NCBI GenBank assembly: GCA_002118135.1
Contig: BDIU01000116.1
Location: 1 to 64,000, forward strand
Direction: 5' to 3'
Source: Trebouxia sp. TZW2008
Lineage: Eukaryota > Chlorophyta > Trebouxiophyceae > Trebouxiales > Trebouxiaceae
Length of the DNA stretch: 64,000 nt
Shown in pieces: positions 13,268 through 23,700 of this stretch (position 1 is the first letter of the stretch; each line of letters begins with the position of its first letter). Position numbers and translations under genes: made by a program. The notes beneath the pieces are model-generated. The model saw only the letters and a list, made by a program, of their open reading frames with translations, searched no databases and was not told the origin of the DNA.

Positions 13268-13850
13268 TCTAAATCTGGCTCAGGCCTTAGGGGCGCTTTA
13301 CGAGAGGGCGAGTTCTGAGCATTTGAATGCATTAATCGCCCTCCTCAATGTGTTGACACAAGCAGCACACACCAAATGCAATGGAAAAGCATCATCATGA
13401 TGGCGTGGGCTCCGATCTGCAGTTGATGTTTCTGCTTGACACGCCTTGCCTCTTTGCATAAACTTGCACAGCATTATTGTGATGTTGATTGCAAAGACCC
13501 CAAATTGACAGCAGGCTTGCTGAACTGTGTTGTATATGACCTCGCTCACAGTGTGCAAAAATGCTGCAATAACCGCAGCCATGCATATGCTCTGACGTTA
13601 GGTCAGGCGTCCTGGATGGAATATTGCTATGTGAGCAGCTCCTTTGCACTTTGAAGTTCAAGAAATTGAAGCGGAATCGTCCCTGAGCCCACGTGACTGT
13701 GCAAGCTGTCCTGACTGCCGCCACCTGGCAAGTTCGCCCTGGACGCGGACATGACGAGAAAGTTCAGACCAGTATAAGAGCGCGCTGAGCTCTACTTGCG
13801 CTGTAACACTCTGCGCATTCTGTTCTTGCGCTGCCGCTGTCATCGCCATC
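13268..13850. promoter_or_regulatory. Head-to-head promoter region, kinesin and cystatin genes
   Basis: About 580 bases separate the two divergent start codons. The only clear element is a TATAAG box at 13773-13778, placed for the plus-strand cystatin gene. No open coding segment was recognised between. Confidence 0.5.
13773..13778 (+). promoter_or_regulatory. TATA-like box of the cystatin gene
   Basis: TATAAG lies 73 bases before the ATG at 13851, which would place transcription start near 13800. It is inferred from position and sequence only. Confidence 0.5.
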
Positions 13851-14803
13851 ATGTCGGGCGCAAAGATGTTGCTTCCCTTGTGCTTGTTAGGTCTGACTTG
13901 CACAGCTTTTGCGCAGAACCTGACAGCAAGCACCCCCCCTCAAAGCCTGACAATCATCTCGCAAGACATGAACAACTTCACAAACCAGGCACTACCTTCT
14001 TACCCTTGCGACAGCATCAGACCAGGCGTCACCGGCGGTTACAGCAACTTGGATCTGACCGACGAGAACACTTTTGACAACTCCCTCAACTACATCTTGG
14101 ACGCCGTGTACACATACTACCAATACGCGACGCTCAACCTGACCGACTGCTCCTTGGACGCCATTGACGGGTACAATGTCAGCAGCGCCTGTTCACAGGT
14201 AGATCTTCTCGATAGCGAACCAGCCTGACATCCTCGTCTCTACAATTTGGGGGTTCTTGCCAACGTGGCTTTCGATTGCAGGTCGTTGCCGGAACCAACT
14301 ACGCGGTCGAGCTGGAGGTGTTGTACGACTGCATTGGGCTGGACACAGGCATTGCCTCAGAAACTCTTGCAGACCTAAGGGCAACAGTGTTCGTCCCCCT
14401 CTCTGTTGCATCTTTCCAGACCGAAGATCAGCAAGAAAACGGCCCAGTCATCAAGGACATCTGGTTTGCAACACCACCAAACGTCCTTGCCTTTGCCGAG
14501 GAAGTGCCTGAAGAGGCATCACCTGAAGAAGAAGCACCTGCACCAGAGGGCGAACCAGAGCCAGAATCCCCCACTAGTGCTGACAACAGTACCAGCACAC
14601 AGTTGTTGACCCCAGCATCAGGCGGTAGTCTAGGTCTAGGTAGCAGCTCTGGAAACCAGCTTGCATTTGGTTCGTCGCCAGCAGCTTCATCATCGCCTTC
14701 ACCCTCAGCTTCAGGAACCACTGCCAGTCCTGAGCCAGAGCCTCAGGTTGTGCAGGGTTTTGACGTAGCAGCGCAAAACCGATCCATTACAGCGGGACGA
14801 TAG
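13851..14803 (+). CDS. Secreted cystatin-domain protein
   Basis: Two exons, 13851-14198 and 14282-14803, joined in phase 0 give 289 residues. Residues 1-20 form a signal peptide (hydrophobic MLLPLCLLGLTCTAFA). The cystatin signature is visible: a Pro-Gly near the domain start (RPGVTGGYS) and the protease-binding loop QVVAG at 116-120, split by the intron exactly after Gln116, followed by NYAVELEVLYDC. Cystatins inhibit papain-like cysteine proteases. From about residue 195 a Glu/Pro- then Ser-rich low-complexity tail follows, unusual for a plain cystatin and perhaps a cell-wall or surface linker. There are several NxT/NxS sites. The conserved C-terminal PW pair of cystatins is not obvious, so inhibitory activity is inferred. 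Confidence 0.85.
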
Positions 14804-15678
14804 AAGCTGTGCTGTTTGTTTGAGCCCGGGGAGTAGGAGTTTTGTTGTGTTTGGACCTCTTGACTGTCTTGACTGTGTTAGCATAGAAACAAGTGCAGGG
14901 TATGTTGTGTGTGCAAACCAGCCTGTCTCTGCTGTTGTGTACACTGCAAACCATGGCTGTTTTGGTGCGAGTCTGAAGTTTAACATTATGTTGCCTGTCG
15001 GATGTGTTGTTCTACCGCTTCTGTGTGGTTTTACTGGTAGTACGTCACAGCAAGTGCTAGCCCAATGTTGTTTTAGGCAGGATTGTGATCAATCATACTG
15101 TGATCTGATACATTTATCTTGTGGACATATTCCCCATTACACTTTATGCTTGTTTTTGTGATCGTGTAATGAATAGCAGAATTTATGCTCAATTACTCCT
15201 GGTGCTCGCGCATGTGCACAATTGCATACCTTTGCACTGCTGCACGCATCATGCAACGGCATGTTTGTGCTGGCACAATGTATCGGCAAGCACGCCAAAC
15301 TGGCAATTGTGACATTGCAGTACATGTTCTCAAGTATGCAACAGATGCCACCGAACACTGAGCCCTCTGGCTGTCGAGAGCACAAACAACTTGGTTTACA
15401 CAATCTTGCTTCACACAAAGTTAATGCAGTGTCATACGACACATAACGCATGCATGATGTTCTAGTTGCACCTCGTTAGCAATATATCGTTCTACGAACG
15501 AACCCATGCAGGGGCCTGCAGTAATGCCCATTTCACACAAATGCTGAACCAGAATCTGCTATGCCACATTCGTGATACCTGAAGCGTTCAAATCAAGTTC
15601 CTGGTTCGTTCACATACTGATTGCAAGTTCAAACGCACGCTAAGATTCTCAAAACAAAGCCTGGAATGGAACAAAACC
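14804..15678. other. Convergent 3' region, cystatin and DPH1
   Basis: It holds the 3' untranslated region of the cystatin gene. A TGTAA polyadenylation-type signal lies at 15165-15169. Nothing else was recognised up to the DPH1 stop. Confidence 0.5.
15165..15169 (+). terminator. TGTAA polyadenylation-type signal, cystatin gene
   Basis: TGTAA is the usual poly(A) signal of green algae. It lies about 360 bases after the stop at 14803 in T-rich sequence. Confidence 0.45.
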
Positions 15679-18600
15679 CTATTTTGGCGCAAGCCTAGGC
15701 TGTGTGACTTTCTGCTGCCATGTACTGTTCCACTGGCCTCCGTCTTGAGCATAGTAATCCATGGGGTATTTCTCCTTCTGCCCCTTATCACATAGCCACC
15801 AGCCTGGCACCTGATCCAAAGCAATCATAGCCTGCAACATACATATTGCCCTTGTGGTCGCGTAATCAATCAGCTGAGTCATGAAGCATGCGTATGCACT
15901 TCAGAATGTTGCGCACGTGCGAAACATCATGCAAATTGCAGCCAACAGGCACACCAGGCACTTTATGCCAATGGCTGTCAGGAGATATTGTCACTATGGC
16001 TTACGGATGTTGTCTTTCACAAACCCAAGAGCAAAAGTGGACATGATGCATGCATTCATTAGCTTACAATTGCAGCAAATGCCTTCTTTAAGCTTTAGCC
16101 GCCAATCTTGAGGAGCAGTGTCAGCACCCAAAAAGAGTTTGATGTGAAGTATGACATACACATCTGCAATGTCATAGCGACATACTGTGCTTTCACTGTG
16201 CTCACAAGCAAAGCTACGACCAGATCGCTGATGCTGTGTATGCAATGCCTGAAACTTGCCTCGTATGGTGTAAGTGTGGGTTTGTGAAAACCCTCGCCCC
16301 AGTCAATGGACAACCTAGGGCAGGCGATCTGTACCCAGGCATCTACATTACTGATCATGTCAAGCTTGTAGGGAGCTACCTCTGACAACAACACCTGCAC
16401 ACAAATGTGCTTCTGAGTTTGAACGCTGTTTCCGTGTGCAAAGTCTTTCCCTGCTAATCATTTCTAACGCTTTGTGCAACTGGAGATTGATGACAGCTGC
16501 CGGCTGCAGTTATGATGCAAAGGGTACTGCCATTGTCATTGTTGGCAAAATGTGAAGAAGAGGCAGGAGAAGCCGTGATGTCATGCGGAAGGCTATGAGC
16601 AAACTGATCCCTTGTATTACATAACAGCAGGGCCTGTGTGAGGTGCAAGCATGCAGCCGTCCTACAACCCCATGTCACTGTCAGGCCTGTCATTGACACT
16701 TTGCGACCCTACTGGGTTGAAGACAGGAATGGTTCAATCGACTGCCTGAAGATGGCTCACAGGTGTTGGAAGGTGCGCATATGTGGTGCACGCCTCAAAT
16801 GACTCATTAGGGTGCGGCAAACCCTACCACAACAAAGCTCAAGCCCTTGCGCTTCATGATTCCTTGAAGGTGATCCAGAATCCTTGGGTTGCCCTGCCTG
16901 CCCAGCGTTCCCAGAATGAGACCAAACTGTTTTGCTGTTTGTGCTGTCTCTATTGCCTTGCGCCGTGCTTGCCGCATGCCCTTGTGGTCGTAATGCTCTT
17001 GCGTCAATACTCTGCCGTAAGGATCATACCTGAAGCAAACACATTTGGTTCACATCGTTGTAAATACTGGTATGGTAGGGCTTTACATTATGTAACAAGA
17101 TGACACATTCTGACAGAGGTGCTGCATGCGTGTTAATTGCCGTGCGCCGCGCCTGCCGCATGCCCTTGTGGTCGTAATGCTCTTGTGTCAAGACCCTCAT
17201 ATAAGGATATACCTGAAGCAAATATGCAAGATACATACATACTGTCAACACTTGCTCTGCATCAGTTTGCTAGCCTGCCATCAATTTGGTTGAAATGCTG
17301 TTGCGTCAGGACCCTCCCGTAAGGATCATACCTGAAGCAGTCATACAAGCTTCATGCTTTCATCACTTGCGCGTTGTTTGCCGCATGCCCTTGTGATTGT
17401 AATGCTCTTGTGTCAGTACTTTCCCATAAGCATCATACCTAAAGCAGTTCCCAAAGGCTCTGTCCTTATTTCGAATCGGTCTTATTCAAAAGTGCATTGC
17501 TGATGAAATAGTCTCAAAGAACTTGTCCTGTCAACAACAATGTCTGTGTCTTCAGTGCTCCTTACATCAAGACACAGTTGTCTCACCTGTATGCTGGTAT
17601 GTCAGGGTTGGCGATCATGATAGCTTCCAGATGAAAACGCCCATCTGCCACAAAGACTATGGCATCAGCTGACGCAGCAATGACTGGGGCTGTGCAGCCC
17701 AGCACCTCACCTGCGATCATGCACCATGCAAACATAAAAAACCTGCTGCTTGTGAGTGCGGTCTTGAAAACCTGCTTCCAGATCACCAAGCAAGTCAACA
17801 AAACAATACTGCCGATGACAACACTAAGCTGATCAGTATCATCTGGCACAACAGCACAGCCAGCTGCCCAGCAATCCACGTGTGCATATGGTTGATTGTT
17901 GGGGTTTTCTGACTGTGCATGGGGCTATGTGGCTCAAAATTTCTGAGCTGCATGCTTGCATATACGATGTTGTAGCAGTGCATCTGGTCAAAACGGGGTG
18001 TGCGTTGTGGCAATGCCCTGTTTCTAGCATACAACAGTCAAGGGTTGCTTCAAGCAAGCTTTATACATGACAGAGGCTATTTGTACAGTCAATGCCTGCA
18101 AGCTGCACCAAATGTGGATGTCACTGTGCGACGTGCGGCCGGCAAAACCATTTGTCAGGGTGCAGATTGAGGAGCGTTGACGCATCGCTCTTTTGCAACC
18201 TGTCTGCTCATCACTATTGACTACAAGAAACAAATCAAGCAGTATACAGAAAAGCAGATGCAACATTCACCATCAGTCACGTCATGTCACCTGGTGACAA
18301 GGGCTTGCTCTGAGGGATGATTAAGGAGGGGTAGTCAGCAGCCAACTGCTGCTTTGCTAGTTGAATGCTGGAAGCAAACTGAATGGTGCCAGCCAAAATC
18401 AATCTGCTGCCTGGCTCAAAGTTATACCTGCATGACAATCCTTTGTGTTTCCTGACAAAGTGGAACATTGGTCACAAACGAATCAAAGTTTTGACACAGA
18501 TTTGTACTGTCGACGTATTGACAAAGCACACAAAGCTTGTCCTACTTCACACACCGTTTACAAGCAGACTGTTGCCATGAAATATTGCACCAGTTTTTTG

Positions 18601-20281
18601 GTAAATAAAATCAAACAAACACGTCATGCTGTGCTGCTGCTCACTTTGTGATGAGGTGTGCTGATTGACCCTCACGCAATGCATGGACGCCTACAGCAGA
18701 GAGTTCTATCAAACAGCTGGAATGACAGGCACCCAAGGAGCAGCAATGATTCAGCTTGCTTGCCTGATGCTGTCAATCAGGTGCTCTGTGTCCATCTTGC
18801 TGTCCACAAAGATGTCCACATGCATGGCACTTTGGTGACAGCAACATGCACCAAGCAGCTGAAACCATAACGCATTGGTGCATACAGCAGAGTGTTCCAA
18901 CAACCAGTCAGAACAAAAGGCAGCAAAGCTGCAGCAGTCTTAGAATGCTTGCTTGCCTGATGCTCTCAATCATATGCTCTGTGTCCATCTTGATGTCCAC
19001 AAAAATATACATACATGGCACTTTGGTGACGTCAACAGGCACCAAGCAGCTGTGTCCATAATGCACCAGGAAATCTGCGCCTAAGGCAGCTGCGCTGAAG
19101 TCATCAATACAACAGGCTCCATAGGTGACGTCACCAAGTATGAAACAATGGTCCACATCTGCAAAGCTACATGACACGCTTGTCAGAGCTATCATTATCC
19201 AAGTTCCTTGAATGATGGTCGCTGATGCCTCAGTTGAAGAACAGATGATGATACAGAATGCTGAGTAAAGCTAAACGCATGCACTTGCCTACAAAAGTGC
19301 TCATTGCAACAGGACTGTATGCTTGTCGGTGCCTTGAATGGATGTGAATGCCTTTGTCACCATTGCCAGACAATGATACAGAATGCTTGGTCCAACTAGA
19401 CACAAATGCATTGGCCTACATTCAAGTTGGCTTCAAACATGCTGTTTGCTGTTTTTGAAACAGCAACAGTCAAAATAAGTACCTTTCAAGGATATCTGCA
19501 ATGACACAGGAGTACATCAACAACCCCTCAGGGAACTGAATGGCTACTCTTTTGGCATTTGCCTGCTTTATTCTCCAAACGGTCTTATGAATCTGCAAGA
19601 AAGCAGCAGGTTCAACATGGGCATATGTCAGAAAGGACTGCTGCAGCATGTGCCTTGGGAATGCAGAGACTCTGATGACTGAGTCGACAGGTGTTAGGGC
19701 CAAATGCTGATGTGTGCAATGTCACTTTTGGCGTGAATTGACAAAAACGCCGTAACAATGGCCAGGGTGCTCAGCAAGTTGGATTATATGAAAAATGATT
19801 TCAATGGCTGACCTCAAAGCTGTAGTTGGCAGGCAAAACTGCTATGGCTGCATTGAGACCCTCATCTAGCAATATGCTGTCAGGAATCTGCATGGCAATG
19901 GCACAGCTGATGAGCCATTGGAACGCCTTCCAAATGACATATATACACATGACATAGCTCCCCTTTGGGATATAGCGGTATGGAATTATAGGGGTATGGG
20001 GGATAGGGGCAGAGGGGTAGAGGGGTAGAGGGGTAGAGAGGTAGAGGGGTAGAGGGTAGAGGGGACGCGTGTATGAGATGTTCAACACAAACACACATAG
20101 CTGACATACCACATGACGTGCGTACATACATGACAGATTCAACATAGCTGTGCACCTGCTGTCGCAGAAAGCGTTTTGGCTGCGGCCTGCGACTTGTTGT
20201 CAGCGCACTTGCTGATACGCCTCCTGTAAACCTGTCCGGCTCCTGCCGCCCGCTTGTGCTGCAGTCAGCGTCTAGAGCCAT
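15679..20281 (-). CDS. DPH1: Diphthamide synthase subunit DPH1
   Basis: DPH1, with DPH2, transfers the aminocarboxypropyl group of S-adenosylmethionine to the target histidine of elongation factor 2. Nine exons: 20281-20156, 19887-19813, 19592-19483, 19166-18957, 18427-18291, 17710-17587, 17029-16828, 16394-16260, 15831-15679. They sum to 424 codons (423 residues), the family's usual size. Diagnostic blocks occur in order: [102 protein letters not shown]. The three Cys that bind the [4Fe-4S] cluster are seen at about 122-123 (GACC), 225 (LGC) and 353 (ACPR). Two introns have GC donors (after 18957 and after 16260). The start at 20281 has a good context (ATGG), but an in-frame ATG at 20347 is possible. 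Introns carry exon-edge copies. Confidence 0.95.
17130..17450 (-). repeat. Three copies of the acceptor edge of DPH1 exon 17029-16828
   Basis: Copies at about 17140-17215, 17285-17338 and 17378-17447 repeat the exon start (the [18 protein letters not shown] segment) with its CTTCAG acceptor, at increasing divergence. All lie 5' of the real exon in one intron. Each keeps an AG, yet only the innermost acceptor gives phase-correct joining. Confidence 0.8.
18660..18870 (-). repeat. Copy of the donor edge of DPH1 exon 19166-18957, with its GC donor
   Basis: About 110 bases (18750-18865) repeat the exon end encoding [14 protein letters not shown], including the GCAAGC donor sequence. The intron sequence beyond it (tacagcagag) is duplicated too. 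It lies 3' of the real exon on the minus strand. Confidence 0.75.
19990..20066. repeat. G-rich GGGGTAGAGG simple repeat
   Basis: About six units of ggggtagag in DPH1 intron 1. The G-runs on the plus strand could form a quadruplex in DNA. The transcript of DPH1 would carry the C-rich strand. Confidence 0.7.
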
Positions 20282-20724
20282 GCTTTGACGCGCCGATTTG
20301 GCTGTACGTCTGACTCTGCAAGCGTCGGTTCGACAAGTCAAAGTCAACTTTGCAAGCTTTAGCTTTGCAAGGTATCCGTAGGTGTCAGCAGCTTGGCTAC
20401 CACGAGCGCAAGCGCTGCAAGATCAATGTCACGCACAGACTGGTACACACGACTTGGCACGGCTAGCAGCGCAAAGCATAAAGCGACAGCGTATGGTACA
20501 GTGCACGGTGCAGTGCAAAAGTGCACCGAAACCAGGGCATTTAGTCAAGCAGCCCTGCAGAAGTCACCGGACCTGAATTTGGAGCTTGACCGCTCAACAA
20601 AGACTCGAGTGTGCGTTGCAAAGGCGTGAGCACGGTCGCAGCCATATCACAATGAACGCAAAGAACGAATGCAAGGAACTTAACACTTGTCAGTTGCTGG
20701 TCAGGCCAAGTATATGAGCAAGAC
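20282..20724. promoter_or_regulatory. Head-to-head promoter region, DPH1 and CBM20 genes
   Basis: About 440 bases between divergent starts. A 5' non-coding exon of the plus-strand gene could lie here. No TATA box stands out. Confidence 0.4.
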
Positions 20725-23700
20725 ATGCGGTCCGGCATGGGCTCGATCACCGGGAGTCATGGCGTGCATTTGTCTTACACATGCGCTCACATGCAAAGCG
20801 TACCGCAACACAACAGCATTTGCGGATGCTCCCGAGCATGCCCTCGCGGAAGCAGTACGCGACGACGCTTCCACCCTCGTTCCTTGAACGAAGAGGGGCC
20901 TTCCCAAACTCCGACGCCGAGGTCGTACGCAGCGCGTTTGCAAAGCATACCTGCGTACCAGCGATTGAAAGCTCTGAAGCAGCAGCCTTCGCAAGCAGGT
21001 GAGAGCTCATATTGGTTAGAAAATGCTCACCTAGGGCTGCAGCTTGAGTTTTGGCATGATCCTGCAGAAATCTCTAGACCAGCAGCTGCAGCAGACGACT
21101 CGGAGCAGACAAGAGCTCCTGCAGCACGCCAGGAGTCATTCCCAGCTCGACCTCAGCCCGGACTCAGTCACAGGCAGAGAAACAGGCCAGTAGGTCCACA
21201 AAATGTCAGCTCTCCAAAGGGTGACTCGTCAGCTCAAAAGGACGCCAGCCAGTCTGCAAGCTCTCAGCGCCAGTCTGCTTCTTCACTGCCAGTGCAGTCC
21301 CCAGCCAGGTCAACCTTGCAACCCCAGTCAGCAATTCAGCAGTCGCCATATGCATCAAGACCCGCTTCTCCAGCGGCTCCAGTGCGGCATTCTGATTTTG
21401 CCGAAGGCCTGCCAGCGCAGCAGAAAGTCACGTCCACAGTGCAGTTCTGGCTGACTTTCCACGCAGAGTTTGGACAGAAACTGAGGGTTGTGGGGTCTCA
21501 TAAAAACCTGGGTGCGTGCCTTCTGTCATGCATTTGCATCAAGCTCTACACATCTCCCTTACATGCAGAAATCGCTCCAGGGCATTGCAAAAGAAGGCGC
21601 TTGTCACATCTGCATAACCAAACCATGGCTGAAATGGCACTCCTGATAGTGCAGACTTCCCGTTTCTGTTTACGGAATGCCTTTTCCCACGTTGTCTGGA
21701 AAGCAGTACCCACAAGCTGGCTGAGTTGGCGTATCTGATCTTGCAGAACTACTCCTCTGCCTATAAACTGCTACAATCCGTGTTTGTCTGGTTGTAAGAT
21801 GTCCATTCACCGTCATTCTTCTGCTATTGATGCAATCTGTGTTTTGATCAGGTTCTTGGATCATGGTGGAGGGACCGGAGTTAAAATGGACAGAAGGTGA
21901 CAGATGGCATGCTGAGATCACCCTGCCCTCTGGCAGTATATACGAGTACAAATATGTGCTGCTGGACAGCAGTGGGACTCATGCACTGACTTGGCAGCGA
22001 GGCAACAACTCTGTGCTAGCAATCAAACAGGTCAGCTTTTGCTTGGCTGCCGCCCTTTTCTGTGCTGAGCCAACCACCTGTAATGGCATGCCTGGCGTGT
22101 TGCTATTGTACACGTTGCGTGTGATGACATGTACCTTCGTACACAGCTCATGTGAGAGATGACAACAATACCTGGCATGCTGCTTTTGCTACAAATCACC
22201 TGCTGTCAAGCCACAGCGTATTCTAGGCTGCTATAGACGCTGCAGAGATTCAGTGAGGACAGCTTATGGCTTCTGTACGTGGCACTAAGGCAGCAGAGGC
22301 TTGTGGGTTCTGCACATTGCTGGCTGAGTGCAATATACAGAGGCCATTGGCTGTCATCACTGATTTTGTGTAGCCTTCGAAAAAGGCAGCACTGAGTGGC
22401 CGCACCTAGATATAGCCTGCTTGGAGAAAACTGCTGGTGCTCTGTGTAAAGGCTGAGGCTACAGAGCATATGTCTTACCATGGACTTTGATCATATGCTC
22501 ATACGGAATTGCCAAGGAACTTGCAGATAAGCTCCTGAATGCATTGCAAGCACACGCTTTCTCAATGTTTGTAATGGTAATGCAGGATGAAGACAAGCTT
22601 GAGGTATTTGACAACTGGGAAGGACAGCCGGGAGCAGCTGTCATGTCTGCCGGCAAATCCAGCACCAGAGAAAGCAAGTATGTGATACAACCCTCACTCT
22701 TCTCCTGCCCCAGCCAACTCGTGTCCTGAACTTTCACCAACGCTGCACCAATTTTCAAGTTAATCACAGGACTGCACTCAAACAGCTCAGATGCTGTGTG
22801 GGCAGGTACATGCTGCTGGAATATTTTTCAGTGCCTTCATTGCGGCTGCACTAGCTCATGTGCAAAAGTGACTGGCCGAACAAACTTTCACACTTCATGA
22901 ACAATACTCAGATTTTATGGAGTGTGACGTATGACAATGGTTGCAGGTTGCTTGCCTGGGCAACAGATATAGAGACCCAGCTAAGCTTGCAGCGGCAGGA
23001 GCTGCGGCGCACAAAGATAGAACTTGCAGCTGCACAAGAGGTATTGAATGATGCATATCCGTAATCTGGCCCCTGTGCAAATAGCCAGGTTCTGTGAGTG
23101 AAGCAGATGTGAAATTGATTCCATACACAATGTTCACATACTGTTGGCAGCACAGAGACCACTCGACAGCACTGTCTGCTTCTCAGCATGTTTTCCGGAT
23201 GCCTGAGGTCGTTCGCTCTGCAAGAGCCACTGCATAATGTCCAAAGTCTTCAGTTTGCTCAAATCTGCTCAGATTGTTGTGTTGACACAGCTGTGGTGTC
23301 GCAGGATGCCAGAAAAGCACGGCAGGAGGCGCGAGCTGTCAGGATGGAGCTGGCACAGTCTCAGTCCATCAGAGCACAGGTATGCCTAATCATGCTGAGC
23401 ATGTTGGTGTTGTTTGCCATTGACAAGACAGACATGCCTGCAATGCATAAGGTCCAAAGTCTGCTATGTACATCAGCTGCCATCCATCTCACCACAACAG
23501 TGTAAACATGGCATGTGTTAATGTTTGCAAGTTAAAGTTGTTGCTGCAATTATGCCTTGTCTGAGACATTGCCTTGCAATGCGAGCATATATAAGCTTGC
23601 AGTGTCAGTAACATCAATCAGCTCAAGCCAAAAAGAACTGGGCAGCTGCCAAGCTCTTGTTGTGTATGCCTTGTGAGAACAGCAATCAGCTTCCTTGGTT

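Noticed and set aside
14428..14721. Minus-strand Gly/Ser-rich protein inside the cystatin gene
   Set aside because: It is the complement of the cystatin's Glu/Pro/Ser-rich tail.
20725..21738. A stand-alone 337-residue protein
   Set aside because: The frame runs past a donor at 21512 into intron sequence; splicing to 21852 completes a CBM20 domain.
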